Position numbers and translations under genes: made by a program. The notes below the pieces were generated by a model that did no database searches, was not told the DNA's origin, and saw only the letters and a list, made by a program, of their open reading frames with translations. Source: Caecibacteroides pullorum (GTDB lineage Bacteria > Bacteroidota > Bacteroidia > Bacteroidales > Bacteroidaceae). Taken from it: a stretch of 64,000 bases of DNA. Numbering within the stretch: the stretch's first letter is position 1; every line of letters starts with the position of its first letter. The DNA is taken from NCBI RefSeq assembly GCF_019239235.1, contig NZ_JAAZTS010000005.1, positions 1 to 64,000 of the forward strand, in the 5' to 3' direction. Shown here in pieces: positions 1-9,193 of the stretch.

Positions 1-155
1 AGGAAGGCCGCGCACAGAAGGGCTACGGCATCGGCCTGACCTATGCCCGCTACGTGGTCCGTGCCCACGGCGGAGACATCCGGGTGGAAAGCCGGGAAGG
101 AACGGGCAGTACCTTCAACATACGCCTGCCCCGCAAACAGACAAACAGACCCTGA
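1..155 (+). CDS. Sensor histidine kinase, C-terminal fragment
   Basis: This is the last ~51 codons of a gene that begins before the window; the reading frame starts at base 3 and stops with TGA at 153-155. The peptide contains GYGIGLTYARYVVRAHGG followed by a G-S-T-F-N-I-R-L-P ending. That is the G2 box and final strands of a HATPase_c (GHKL) ATP-binding domain as found in sensor histidine kinases. It would bind ATP and phosphorylate a histidine upstream, which then donates to a response regulator. The next gene, 11 bases downstream, is a response regulator and is the expected partner. Sensor and dimerisation domains lie outside the window, so the signal cannot be inferred. Confidence 0.85.
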   Translation, partial: EGRAQKGYGIGLTYARYVVRAHGGDIRVESREGTGSTFNIRLPRKQTNRP

Positions 156-166
156 CAATAAAAGAA

Positions 167-862
167 ATGGAAAAGACAGAAAAAATAAAAGTATTGTTCG
201 TGGACGACGACCTCCTGCTGGGGCAGGTGGTGGGCACCGCGCTCCAGGCGGAAGGTTATGATGTGTTCTACCAGAACTCGCTGGAGGGACTGACGGCCAG
301 AGCGACCGCCTGCATGCCCGACATCATCTTTCTGGACGTACAGATAGGGACGGAAAGCAGCATCGAAACGGCGCCCCGGCTGCGTGCACTGTTACCCGAC
401 GTGCCCCTGATTTTTGTATCCTCGTACACGGATGGAACCACCATCCGGCAAGGACTGGAGACCGGCGCCACCAGTTATCTGAAGAAACCGTTCGACATGG
501 AGGAGCTGACCGGATACATCCGGCGGTATGCCGTCCGTACCAGCCATACATCCATCCCCATAGGCAGACTGAGGCTGGACTGCCGCACACGGGAACTGAC
601 TGACAGCCGGAGCGGGAAACCCGTCAAATGCCTGAGCCACATGGAATACAGGCTGCTCAAACTGCTGGCTGCCTATCGGGAACAGGCAGTAGAGAAAAAA
701 CTCATCGAAGCAACCTTGTGGGAAAAAACGGAAACGCCCAATGAACAGAGCCTGATGAACTGCATAAGCCACCTGCGGAAATACCTGGCAGCAGACAGCG
801 GAATGGAGATTGCCCTCCTGCCCAAGCAAGGCTACATGCTCCGCCCGGAACAGGAGGAATGA
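167..862 (+). CDS. OmpR-family response regulator
   Basis: This 231-residue protein has a receiver domain (about residues 7-120) and a C-terminal winged-helix DNA-binding domain (about 128-228). Visible receiver residues are the acidic cluster D13-D15 (FVDDD), the phospho-acceptor D57 (FLDVQ) and the conserved lysine in YLKKPF (about 106). The C-terminal half has the Trans_Reg_C pattern: a conserved hydrophobic core, an alpha-loop and a final KQGYML beta-hairpin. It starts 11 bases after the histidine kinase fragment, so the two form a two-component operon. The regulon is unknown. The ATG at 167 is chosen because it directly precedes the receiver's first beta-strand. Confidence 0.93.
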   Translation: MEKTEKIKVLFVDDDLLLGQVVGTALQAEGYDVFYQNSLEGLTARATACMPDIIFLDVQIGTESSIETAPRLRALLPDVPLIFVSSYTDGTTIRQGLETGATSYLKKPFDMEELTGYIRRYAVRTSHTSIPIGRLRLDCRTRELTDSRSGKPVKCLSHMEYRLLKLLAAYREQAVEKKLIEATLWEKTETPNEQSLMNCISHLRKYLAADSGMEIALLPKQGYMLRPEQEE

Positions 863-880
863 CGAAACTTCGGTTTCCGC

Positions 881-911
881 TTTGTCTTTCCCCGCGTTTG
901 CCGTACCTTTG
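881..911 (+). promoter_or_regulatory. Bacteroides-type promoter (TTTG-N19-TACCTTTG)
   Basis: TTTG at 881-884 is followed by 19 bases and TACCTTTG at 904-911, an exact match to the Bacteroidetes sigma-ABfr -33/-7 consensus. It lies 63 bases before the Smr gene at 975, giving a short leader. It sits just after the response regulator stop, so 975 is probably transcribed separately. Confidence 0.75.
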
Positions 912-974
912 CCCCGAAGAGAGGCAGACAGGGTAAACAGCCTCTTGCCGGATTACACTTAAAACAGAAAAGAT

Positions 975-2090
975 ATGATAAAGATAGGAGACAAAGTTCG
1001 CTTTCTGAGCGAAGTGGGTGGCGGAAAGGTCACCGGATTTCAAGGCAAAGACATCGTACTGGTGGAAGACGCCGACGGGTTCGACATCCCGATGCACATC
1101 CGTGAAGTGGTGGTGATAGAGACGGACGACTACAACGTACCGACTCCCGCCTCGAAAGCCGCCAAGGCCCAACAGAAGAAGGCCGAGGAACAGCCGGCCC
1201 GACCGACCGCACCGCAACCGGCCGAACAGCCGCTGCACCGTGTGGAGAAGCCTCAGGTGTCGGTCTACCGCCAACCGGAGATGAAGGGCGGCGACACGCT
1301 CAACGTCCACCTGGCCTTCGTGCCCACCGACATCAAGGCAGTAAGTACCACGTCCTTCGAAAGCTACCTGGTGAACGACAGCAACTATTACCTCTACTAC
1401 ACCTACCTGGGCGCCGAGGGCAAGGCATGGACCGTACGTTCGCACGGACTGATAGAGCCCAACACGAAGCTGCTGCTCGAAGAGTTCGAGAAGGCTTCGC
1501 TCAACGACCTGGAGCGCGTGGCCGTACAGCTGGTGGCCTTCAAGGACCGCCGTTCCTTCCAACTGAAACCCGCTATCAGCGTAGAATTGCGTATTGACAC
1601 GGTGAAGTTCTACAAGCTGCATACCTTCCAACAGACCGACTTCTTCGAGACACCGGCCCTGCTCTACGACGTAGTCAAGGACGACCAGCCCGCCAAGCAA
1701 GTCTATGTGTCGGCCGAAGACATTCAGGAAGCCTTATCACAGAAACGGGCTGTCGACAACGCGCCCCGCAAGCCGCAGACTGTAGCTAAACGAGGAGGCA
1801 AGAATGACATCATCGAGGTGGACCTGCACATCGGCGAGCTGCTGGACGACACCCGCGGCATGACCAACGGCGAAATGCTGAACTACCAGCTGGACAAGTT
1901 CCGCGAGGTGATGGAGCAGTACAAGAACAAGCGCGAGCAGCGCATCGTCTTCATCCACGGCAAGGGCGACGGTGTGCTGCGCCGTGCGCTGCTGGACGAG
2001 CTGAAGCGCAAGTACCCGGCCTGCAAAGCGCAGGATGCCTCCTTCCAGGAATACGGGTTCGGTGCCACGATGGTCACCATCAGGCAGTAA
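975..2090 (+). CDS. DUF2027/Smr domain protein
   Basis: The protein has 371 residues. The N-terminal part (about 1-75) begins [18 protein letters not shown] and resembles the Bacteroidetes DUF2027 domain. It is followed by a Pro/Ala/Lys-rich linker and a beta-rich middle domain (about 100-235). The last ~90 residues are an Smr domain: a hydrophobic strand with VDLHIGELL, then [16 protein letters not shown] carrying the HGKG motif, and a C-terminal Y-G-F-G-A-T-M-V. Smr domains are nucleic-acid nickases or RNases in MutS2 and stand-alone proteins; MutS ATPase parts are absent here. The role is therefore probably nucleic-acid binding or cleavage, but the substrate is unknown. It overlaps the 3' end of the convergent yaaA by 11 bases. 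Confidence 0.85.
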   Translation: MIKIGDKVRFLSEVGGGKVTGFQGKDIVLVEDADGFDIPMHIREVVVIETDDYNVPTPASKAAKAQQKKAEEQPARPTAPQPAEQPLHRVEKPQVSVYRQPEMKGGDTLNVHLAFVPTDIKAVSTTSFESYLVNDSNYYLYYTYLGAEGKAWTVRSHGLIEPNTKLLLEEFEKASLNDLERVAVQLVAFKDRRSFQLKPAISVELRIDTVKFYKLHTFQQTDFFETPALLYDVVKDDQPAKQVYVSAEDIQEALSQKRAVDNAPRKPQTVAKRGGKNDIIEVDLHIGELLDDTRGMTNGEMLNYQLDKFREVMEQYKNKREQRIVFIHGKGDGVLRRALLDELKRKYPACKAQDASFQEYGFGATMVTIRQ

Positions 2091-2841
2091 ACAGCAGGTG
2101 GGTGTCCGTGCTCCGGCTTTCGTCGAGCGCGAAGCCCTCCCATTCGAAACCACGCAACTCTTCGGGGCGGGTGAGGCGGTTCTTCAGGAAGAAGCGCGTC
2201 ATCTCGCCCCGACACATTTTGGCATAGATGACCACCGTCGCCAGCCGGTCGCCCTTCCACACCTGGAACTCGGGCGTCACGACCTGCACCTCGCGCTCCA
2301 CGCGCCGCCAGTCGAAGAGGTTCTTCATCTCGCCGCTGGCCAGGTTGAGCAGCACGCCGCCCTGCTGCCTGACGGTTTCGATGAACACGTCCGTCAGCAG
2401 CGGTTTCCAGTAGTCGAACATCGACAGTCCGCCTCGTTCGGGCAGGCAGACGTCGCCCTCCAGCCGGTAGGGCCGGATGCCGTCCAGCGGGCGCAGCAGG
2501 CCGTAGAGGAAGGAGGTGATGAGCAGGTGGTCCTGCGCAAAGGCGAAGTCGTCGGCCGTGAAGTCACGCGGCGCGATGCGCTTGAACACCGCCCCCGTAT
2601 AGGCTCCGATGGCGGGCATCGGACGGTTTTCTTCCGAACAGAAGTCGTGGTAGCGCAGGCGGTTTTCGGCGGCTATCTTCGCGTTGACCCGCAGCAGGGT
2701 CTCCAGCTCGGCAGCAGAATATTGCGACAGGCTGAGGGCGTTCTGCAACGCCTCGGCTTCAAAGCGGGGTGTGGTCAGCTGCGGCACGCGCAGGGTGCAG
2801 CGGGCAGCCATGGTCTTGGCACAGGATATGAAGGCAAGCAT
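2080..2841 (-). CDS. yaaA: Peroxide stress protein YaaA (DUF328 family)
   Basis: The 253-residue protein starts [11 protein letters not shown], typical of the YaaA/UPF0246 family, and carries the family blocks [26 protein letters not shown] and [11 protein letters not shown]. In E. coli YaaA limits Fenton damage by lowering free iron during peroxide stress and binds DNA; the biochemical activity is not settled. A longer in-frame start exists near 2994. It would add a segment encoded by the intergenic repeat region, so I choose the ATG at 2841, which aligns with the family N terminus. It converges on the Smr gene with an 11-base overlap of coding sequence. Confidence 0.9.
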   Translation of the reverse strand: MLAFISCAKTMAARCTLRVPQLTTPRFEAEALQNALSLSQYSAAELETLLRVNAKIAAENRLRYHDFCSEENRPMPAIGAYTGAVFKRIAPRDFTADDFAFAQDHLLITSFLYGLLRPLDGIRPYRLEGDVCLPERGGLSMFDYWKPLLTDVFIETVRQQGGVLLNLASGEMKNLFDWRRVEREVQVVTPEFQVWKGDRLATVVIYAKMCRGEMTRFFLKNRLTRPEELRGFEWEGFALDESRSTDTHLLFTA

Positions 2842-2911
2842 AAGACAAACATTTTTATTTTCCGGCAAAAATAATAAAAACACTGAAATTCCCACCCGAT
2901 TCCCCCACTCC

Positions 2912-3028
2912 GTCTGACGAAGTGCTGCATGAGGTCCTGACGAAGTGCTGCGTGAGGGTGTCATGCAGTGCTCCCTGAGAGGCTGACGAAGCACGGCGTC
3001 AGAGGGTCAGGAAGCACGGCGTCAAGGC
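2912..3028. repeat. Cluster of ~22-nt repeats, copy 1
   Basis: Several degenerate units of the form CTGACGAAGYRCNGNGTCAG follow each other with roughly 20-25 base spacing, some inverted. The last two units (2983-3026) nearly match 33580-33623 elsewhere in the window. It overlaps no supported gene. Confidence 0.7.
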
Positions 3029-3087
3029 ACCCAACGCCCCTTTTCGAAAAACGAGAAAACATAAAGAGAAGTAGGGACAAATCATCC

Positions 3088-3273
3088 TGCTGCACAACCT
3101 GCTGATTTTCAATGCCGCCACAGATGCCACAGATAATTGTGTAAACATTACGCGTGAAAATAAATAAATGACCTGCCTTTAAAGGCAGCCTATTTATTTA
3201 ATTGGCTCAATAATTTTAATGTAACCCTCTGTGGCATCTGTGGCGGCATTGAAAATCAGCAGGTTGTGCAGCA
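3088..3273. repeat. 46-bp perfect inverted repeat with nested hairpin
   Basis: The arm 3088-3133 is the exact reverse complement of 3228-3273 (46 of 46 bases by eye). The spacer contains a second inverted repeat, 3161-3180 against 3181-3200, with 17 of 20 bases matching. As RNA this would fold into one very long hairpin. A MITE-like insertion, a bidirectional transcription barrier or a small invertible segment are all possible. The arms contain a GCCACAGATGCCACAGA motif; a similar but G-rich phrase lies just before recQ. Confidence 0.85.
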
Positions 3274-3496
3274 AGATAGCAACCATAAGGGAGTGAAAGG
3301 CATATTTATCTCCTCGCATGCCTTTTAGCCGCTTCCAACCGTTCCCGTCCTTCTATTTCCACCCGTTAAGAAAGATTTTATGTTCTTTTCATCCTTCTTT
3401 CAAGAGTTTTTGCTACCTTTACGACTTGTTGGAGAAATGGGCACTTTTCGCCCGCCCCGACACCCGAGACTGGAAAAAGAAAAAATAATATATAAA

Positions 3497-5212
3497 ATGA
3501 CTCACAAATGGAATTATCAACCCATAACACCCGAACAGGCAGAAGCAAGCCGGCAACTGGCGCAGGAGTTGGGCATTAGCCCCATACTTGGCCAACTGCT
3601 CATCGAACGCGGCATCACAACAGCTGCCGCTGCACGGAAATTCTTCCGCCCGCAACTGCCCGACCTGCACGACCCGTTCCTGATGAAGGACATGGACGTG
3701 GCCGTGGCACGCCTGAACAAGGCTATGGGAAAGAAAGAACGGATTCTGATTTACGGAGACTATGACGTAGACGGTACCACCGCTGTGGCACTGGTCTACA
3801 AGTTTATCCAACAGTTCTATTCGAACATCGACTATTACATCCCCGACCGCTACAACGAAGGTTACGGGGTATCCTACAAAGGAGTGGACTACGCCGTGGA
3901 AACAGGCGTGAAACTCATCATCGTATTGGACTGCGGCATCAAAGCCGTAGAGGAGATTACGTATGCCCAGGAGAAAGGCATCGACTTCATTATCTGTGAC
4001 CACCACGTGCCCGACGAGGTGTTGCCACCTGCCGTGGCCATTCTGAACGCCAAGCGCGAAGACAACACCTATCCCTACGAACACTTGTCGGGCTGCGGTG
4101 TTGGCTTCAAATTCATGCAAGCCTTTACGATGAGCAATGGTATCGAGTTCCATCACCTGATTCCCCTGCTCGACCTGGTGGCCGTGAGCATCGCCTCGGA
4201 CATCGTGCCCATCATGGGCGAGAACCGTATCCTGGCCTATCACGGCCTGAAGCAGCTCAACAGCAACCCCAGCATCGGGCTGAAGGCCATCATCGACGTC
4301 TGCGGACTGGCGGACAAGGAACTGACCATCGGCGACATTGTCTTCAAGATAGGTCCGCGCATCAACGCCTCGGGACGCATCCAGAACGGCAAGGAAGCCG
4401 TGGATCTGCTGACGGAGAAGGACTTTTCCACCGCCCGCGAGAAGGCCAGCCAGATCAACCAGTACAACGAGACGCGCAAAGACTTGGACAAGAGCATGAC
4501 CGAAGAGGCCAACCACATTGTGGAAGGGCTGGAGGGACTGGCCGACCGCCGCTCCATCGTGCTCTACAACGAGGCCTGGCACAAGGGCGTCATCGGCATC
4601 GTAGCCTCACGTCTGACTGAAATCTACTACCGCCCCGCCGTGGTGCTGACCCGCACCAACGACATGGCCACCGGCTCGGCCCGCTCCGTGTCGGGGTTCG
4701 ACGTCTATAAGGCCATCGAGTACTGCCGCGACCTGCTCGAAAACTTCGGCGGCCACACCTACGCCGCAGGGCTGTCGATGAAGGTGGAGAACGTGCCCGC
4801 CTTTACCGAACGGTTCGAGGAATTCGTGTCGCAACACATCCTGCCCGAGCAGACCAGCGCCGTGATCGACATCGACGCCGAAATAGACTTCAAGGACATC
4901 ACACCCAAGTTCTTCAGCGACCTGAAGAAGTTCAACCCCTTCGGTCCGGAGAACGTAAAGCCGGTGTTCTGCACTCACAACGTCTACGACTACGGCACGA
5001 GCAAGGTGGTGGGCCGCGACCAGGAGCACATCAAGCTGGAACTGGTGGACAACAAGTCGAACAACGTGATGAACGGCATCGCCTTCGGACAGAGTTCGCA
5101 CGTGCGCTATATCAAGACGAAGCGCTCGTTCGACATCTGCTACACCATCGAGGAAAATACCCACAAGCGGGGCGAAGTGCAGCTCCAGATAGAGGACATC
5201 AAGCCGAACTGA
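3497..5212 (+). CDS. recJ: Single-stranded-DNA-specific exonuclease RecJ
   Basis: The 571-residue protein has all RecJ signatures. The DHH domain carries YGDYDVDGTT (about 86-95), LDCGIK (about 145) and CDHH (about 167-170), whose Asp and His residues bind the catalytic metals. The DHHA1 domain shows RINASGRI and GGHTYAAG, and a C-terminal OB-like region follows. It degrades single-stranded DNA 5' to 3' during recombinational repair and mismatch repair. An in-frame start 117 bases upstream would add an atypical Phe/Pro-rich stretch, so the ATG at 3497 (MTHKWNYQPI) is preferred. recQ follows 36 bases later; RecQ and RecJ act together on gaps and ends. Confidence 0.96.
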   Translation: MTHKWNYQPITPEQAEASRQLAQELGISPILGQLLIERGITTAAAARKFFRPQLPDLHDPFLMKDMDVAVARLNKAMGKKERILIYGDYDVDGTTAVALVYKFIQQFYSNIDYYIPDRYNEGYGVSYKGVDYAVETGVKLIIVLDCGIKAVEEITYAQEKGIDFIICDHHVPDEVLPPAVAILNAKREDNTYPYEHLSGCGVGFKFMQAFTMSNGIEFHHLIPLLDLVAVSIASDIVPIMGENRILAYHGLKQLNSNPSIGLKAIIDVCGLADKELTIGDIVFKIGPRINASGRIQNGKEAVDLLTEKDFSTAREKASQINQYNETRKDLDKSMTEEANHIVEGLEGLADRRSIVLYNEAWHKGVIGIVASRLTEIYYRPAVVLTRTNDMATGSARSVSGFDVYKAIEYCRDLLENFGGHTYAAGLSMKVENVPAFTERFEEFVSQHILPEQTSAVIDIDAEIDFKDITPKFFSDLKKFNPFGPENVKPVFCTHNVYDYGTSKVVGRDQEHIKLELVDNKSNNVMNGIAFGQSSHVRYIKTKRSFDICYTIEENTHKRGEVQLQIEDIKPN

Positions 5213-5248
5213 CTTCAGCAGGCACGGATGGCACGGATTTTCGCAGTC

Positions 5249-7147
5249 ATGGACTATCAGGCAATCTTAAAGCAATACTGGGGCTACGACTCCTTCCGCG
5301 GCATACAGGAGAACATCATCCGCAGCATCGGCGAGGGACGCGATACGCTGGGCCTGATGCCGACGGGCGGCGGAAAGTCCGTCACCTTCCAGGTGCCTGC
5401 CCTGGCACAGGAAGGCATGTGTCTGGTCATCACCCCACTCATCGCCCTGATGAAAGACCAGGTGCAAAATCTGAAACGGCGGGGCATCAAGGCCCTGGCC
5501 GTCTATTCGGGCATGAGCCGCCAGGACATCATCACAACGCTGGAGAACGCCATCTTCGGCAACTACAAGTTCCTCTACATCTCACCCGAACGACTGGACA
5601 CGGAAATCTTCCGCATCAAGCTGGCCAAAATGAAAATCAGCCTGATTACGGTGGACGAGAGCCACTGCATTTCGCAATGGGGATACGACTTCCGCCCGGC
5701 CTACCTGAAGATAGCCGAAGTGCGCCACCTGCTGCCGGACGTACCTATCCTGGCCCTGACCGCCACCGCCACACCGGAAGTGGTAAAGGATATCCAACAG
5801 CGACTGGAGTTCCGCAAGGAGAACGTATTCCGTATGAGCTTCGAGCGGACCAACCTTGCCTACGTGGTGCGACAAACGGAAAACAAAGCCAGCGAATTGC
5901 TGCATATCCTGCAACGCATGGAGGGTAGTGCCATCCTCTACGTACGCAACCGCCGGCGTACCAAGGAGGTGACCGAATGGCTGCAACAACAGGGCATCAC
6001 CGCCGACTTCTACCACGCCGGACTGGACGACGCCGTGAAGGACATCCGCCAACAGCGGTGGCAAAAGGGCGAAAGCCGCGTCATGGTAGCCACCAATGCC
6101 TTCGGCATGGGCATCGACAAGCCCGACGTACGGCTGGTCATTCACCTGGATCTGCCCGACTCCATCGAAGCCTACTTCCAGGAAGCGGGCCGTGCGGGAC
6201 GCGACGGACAGAAAGCTTATGCCATCATCCTTTACGCCCAATCGGACAGCACGACGCTGCGCAAGCGCATCCCCGACAACTTTCCGGAAAAAGACTACAT
6301 TCGCGACGTCTACGAACACCTGCAATATTATTATGAGATGGCCATGGGCGACGGACTGGGCTGTGTAAGGGAGTTCGACATCGAGGACTTCTGCCGCAAG
6401 TTCAAATACTTTCCTGTCCCCGTAGACAGTGCCCTGAAAATCCTGACACAAGCCGGCTACCTGGAATATACCGACGAACAGGACAACGCTTCGCGCCTGC
6501 TTTTCAGCGTTGGGCGTGAGGAACTGTACAGGCTACGCGAACTGGGAGAGGACATGGACCGCCTCATCCAGGCGGCTCTACGCTCTTACACCGGCCTGTT
6601 TACAGACTATGCCTTCATCAGTGAAGAGACACTGGCCATACGTACCGGTCTTACACAGCGGCAGGTCTACGAAATGCTGAAGGAACTCTCCCGACGACGT
6701 ATTGTCAGCTACATCCCCCGCAAAAAGACACCTTACATCATCTATACACGCGAACGTGTGGAAAGCAACCGGCTGAACATCCCGCCTGCCGTCTACGAAG
6801 AACGGAAAGCACGCTACGAGCAACGTATCAAAGCGATGCTCGAATACGTCACCAACGATACGGCCTGCCGCAGCCGCATGCTACTGCACTACTTCGGCGA
6901 ACAGAACGAACACGACTGCAGCCAATGTGACACCTGCCTCAGACTCAGGCACAAAATCACAACAGACAAACAAGCTGACAGTCTGTCTGGTAGAGTCTTA
7001 CACTGCCTGAGCGGCCATTCCCTTACACCGGCCGCCTTAGCCGACCAGCTTCTTGTAGAGAAAGACCTGCTGGCGGAGACTTTACGTCAAATGATGGACG
7101 ACAAACAAATATTTACCCATAACGGAATGCTGCAAATCAGAAAATAA
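5249..7147 (+). CDS. recQ: ATP-dependent DNA helicase RecQ
   Basis: From this start the protein has 632 residues. Superfamily 2 helicase motifs are clear: a Walker A PTGGGKS (about 38-44), the RecQ DESH box (136-139, in place of DEAH), LTATATPEV, and motif VI QEAGRAGRDG. The RQC region has the zinc-binding cysteines in CRSRMLLHYFGE and DCSQCDTC, and a winged-helix segment follows. I see no typical HRDC domain; the C-terminal ~80 residues are a short helical segment. RecQ unwinds DNA 3' to 5' for RecJ. The in-frame ATG at 5228 is possible, but its extra residues come from a repeat-like GGCACGGATGGCACGGATT sequence, and MDYQ is the usual N terminus. Confidence 0.95.
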   Translation: MDYQAILKQYWGYDSFRGIQENIIRSIGEGRDTLGLMPTGGGKSVTFQVPALAQEGMCLVITPLIALMKDQVQNLKRRGIKALAVYSGMSRQDIITTLENAIFGNYKFLYISPERLDTEIFRIKLAKMKISLITVDESHCISQWGYDFRPAYLKIAEVRHLLPDVPILALTATATPEVVKDIQQRLEFRKENVFRMSFERTNLAYVVRQTENKASELLHILQRMEGSAILYVRNRRRTKEVTEWLQQQGITADFYHAGLDDAVKDIRQQRWQKGESRVMVATNAFGMGIDKPDVRLVIHLDLPDSIEAYFQEAGRAGRDGQKAYAIILYAQSDSTTLRKRIPDNFPEKDYIRDVYEHLQYYYEMAMGDGLGCVREFDIEDFCRKFKYFPVPVDSALKILTQAGYLEYTDEQDNASRLLFSVGREELYRLRELGEDMDRLIQAALRSYTGLFTDYAFISEETLAIRTGLTQRQVYEMLKELSRRRIVSYIPRKKTPYIIYTRERVESNRLNIPPAVYEERKARYEQRIKAMLEYVTNDTACRSRMLLHYFGEQNEHDCSQCDTCLRLRHKITTDKQADSLSGRVLHCLSGHSLTPAALADQLLVEKDLLAETLRQMMDDKQIFTHNGMLQIRK

Positions 7148-7184
7148 TTCATTACTTTTGTCCCGCAATTAATCAGAAACAGCT

Positions 7185-8144
7185 ATGGGATTTTTCAAGT
7201 CATTTTTCTCAGGAAAGCCCTCAAATCCGGAAGAGGAGCAACAGAAGAACAAACAAAAGAACTTCGATATATTCAAATACGACGGTATGCGTGCCCAACG
7301 CATGGGACGCAGCGATTACGCCATCAAATGCTTTCAGGAAGCGCTGGCCCTACAGGAAGATTTCGAGACCATGGGGTATCTGGTACAGGTCTATATACAG
7401 ACCAACCAGCTGGCCGAGGCACGCCGTCTGCTGGAACGCATGGCGCAAATCGAACCGACTCACACCAATACCTTCCTGAACCTGGCTAATGTCTGTTTTG
7501 TACAAGAAGACTATCCGGCCATGGCTGAAGCTGCCCAAAAAGCCATTGCCATCGAAGAAGGCAACGCAATGGCACATTATCTGCTAGGCAAAGCGACAGA
7601 CGGACAGGGTGACGGAATCATGTGCATTGCCCATCTGACAAAAGCGATCCTGCTGAAGGACGACTTCACCGAAGCGCGCTTGTTGCGAGCCGAAGCGCTG
7701 ATAAAGATGCAGCAATACAAAGAGGCCGCAGAAGATATCGAAGCCATCTTGAGCCAGGATCCCGATGAAGAGAACGCTTTATTGCTCCGCGGCCGCATAA
7801 AAGAAGCCAACGGACAACTGGAAGAAGCTGAGGCCGACTTCCGCAAAGTGACAGAAGACAATCCGTTCAACGAACAGGCGTATCTGTACCTGGGACAACT
7901 GTATATTGGACAGAAAAAAATGACAGAAGCGATCGCCCTCTTTGATGAAGCTATCGAACTGAATCCCAACTTCGCTAAAGCGTACCATGAACGCGGTCGG
8001 GCCAAGTTACTGAACGGTGACAAAGAAGGAGCCACAGAAGATATGAAAAAGGAGCTGGAGCTAAACCCAAAGGAAAGCGAAGCATTCAACGGTGAATACA
8101 ACAACCAGCCTGGAGGAAGACAAACCGATATTTTGGGACTCTAA
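7185..8144 (+). CDS. Tetratricopeptide repeat protein
   Basis: The protein has 319 residues with a charged N-terminal segment (EEEQQKNKQKN) and about seven TPR units from residue ~35 to ~295. Examples are DYAIKCFQEALALQ, YPAMAEAAQKAIAIE and MTEAIALFDEAIELNPNFAKAYHERGRAKL. No signal peptide is convincing, so it is probably cytoplasmic, although MGFFKSFFS could associate with membrane. TPRs form protein-binding superhelices; no catalytic domain is visible. A TACTTTTG -7-like element lies at 7153-7160, 25 bases before the start, so it may have its own promoter although it follows recQ closely. Confidence 0.88.
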   Translation: MGFFKSFFSGKPSNPEEEQQKNKQKNFDIFKYDGMRAQRMGRSDYAIKCFQEALALQEDFETMGYLVQVYIQTNQLAEARRLLERMAQIEPTHTNTFLNLANVCFVQEDYPAMAEAAQKAIAIEEGNAMAHYLLGKATDGQGDGIMCIAHLTKAILLKDDFTEARLLRAEALIKMQQYKEAAEDIEAILSQDPDEENALLLRGRIKEANGQLEEAEADFRKVTEDNPFNEQAYLYLGQLYIGQKKMTEAIALFDEAIELNPNFAKAYHERGRAKLLNGDKEGATEDMKKELELNPKESEAFNGEYNNQPGGRQTDILGL

Positions 8145-8180
8145 CCCTTCATACGCTATCAGAGAACAAAACCAAACACT

Positions 8181-9179
8181 ATGAGTAAAGAACGAAACAA
8201 TGTAGCCATCCTGGGTACCGGACATATCGCCGCCAAGATGGCTGCCACCCTACAACAGATGAAAGACGTGAACTGCTACGCAGTTGCATCACGCGAACTA
8301 ATCCGCGCCAAAGCTTTCGCCAAGGAATGGGGATTCAAACAGGCTTACGGCTTGTATGAAGAGCTGGCTACTGACCCTCAGGTAGATTTGGTCTACATTG
8401 CCACTCCCCACTCTCATCACTACGAACACGCCCGCCTGTGTATCCTGAACGGGAAAGCCGTATTGTGCGAAAAAGCTTTTACCGCCAATGCACGTCAGGC
8501 TGAAGAGCTGTTACGGTTGGCCAAAGAACACAACATATTTATCACCGAAGCAATCTGGACACGTTACATGCCTTTCTCCAACACCATTCGTGAACTGGTA
8601 TTTAGCGGAGTCATCGGCCGTCCACACATGTTGACCGCCAGCCTGGGCTACTCCATCGCTTATAAAGAACGAATCGCCAAACCTGAATTGTGTGGAGGCG
8701 CCCTGCTCGACTTGGGCGTATATCCCATCAACTTCGCCCGCATGATATTCGGTACTGACATCGAAGATATCCAGTCACACTGCGTGAAAAACGCCAACGG
8801 TGTAGACCTTCAGGAAAGCATTTCTTTTCGCTATGCCGACGGCAATATGGCCGTGATGCAGGTCACAGCCAACTGCGCTAACGACCGCCAGGGCATCATC
8901 TCGGGCGAAAAGGGATATATCGTAGTGGACAATATCAACAATCCGCAACAGGCCGCCATCTACGATACAGACCACCAGTTGGTGAAGATTTACGACTGCC
9001 CGCCCCAAATCAGCGGCTACGAATACGAAGTACAGGCTTCTATCGACGCTTTGCGCAGAGGGTTGTTGGAAACTCCAGCCATGCCCCATGCCGAAACACT
9101 TGCAATCATGCGTTTGCTCGACCAGCTCCGGCAGGAATGGGGTGTAGTCTACCCTGCAGACAACGAAGCAGCCTTATAA
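8181..9179 (+). CDS. Gfo/Idh/MocA family oxidoreductase
   Basis: The 332-residue protein opens with a Rossmann fold, VAILGTGHIAAKMA (about 8-21), for NAD(P). It continues with the Gfo/Idh/MocA core YIATPHSHHYEHA and VLCEKAFTAN, where the usual EKP motif reads EKA. The C-terminal alpha/beta domain (about 130-325) includes GGALLDLGVYPINFARMIFG. The EKA variant and TEAIWTRYMPF are features I associate with the dihydrodiol/xylose dehydrogenase branch. The substrate is probably a sugar or related polyol but is not determined. It lies 36 bases after the TPR gene and 14 bases before the next gene, suggesting co-transcription. Confidence 0.9.
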   Translation: MSKERNNVAILGTGHIAAKMAATLQQMKDVNCYAVASRELIRAKAFAKEWGFKQAYGLYEELATDPQVDLVYIATPHSHHYEHARLCILNGKAVLCEKAFTANARQAEELLRLAKEHNIFITEAIWTRYMPFSNTIRELVFSGVIGRPHMLTASLGYSIAYKERIAKPELCGGALLDLGVYPINFARMIFGTDIEDIQSHCVKNANGVDLQESISFRYADGNMAVMQVTANCANDRQGIISGEKGYIVVDNINNPQQAAIYDTDHQLVKIYDCPPQISGYEYEVQASIDALRRGLLETPAMPHAETLAIMRLLDQLRQEWGVVYPADNEAAL

Positions 9180-9193
9180 ATCCAGAAATAATC

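Larger units (their letters stand above)
2842..3496. other. Repeat-rich intergenic region before recJ
   Basis: These 655 bases hold no gene that I can support. They contain a cluster of related short repeats (2912-3028), a long perfect inverted repeat with a nested hairpin (3088-3273), and a recJ-proximal segment with a near-consensus -7 element, TACCTTTA at 3414-3421, 76 bases before the recJ start. Confidence 0.7.

Noticed and set aside
2842..2994. Longer N terminus for YaaA
   Set aside because: The extension is encoded by the repeat-rich spacer and does not fit the family. The internal ATG at 2841 gives the standard N terminus.
3088..3273. Phase-variable invertible promoter
   Set aside because: No TTTG/TAnnTTTG promoter is visible between the arms in either orientation, so this was kept only as a minor alternative.
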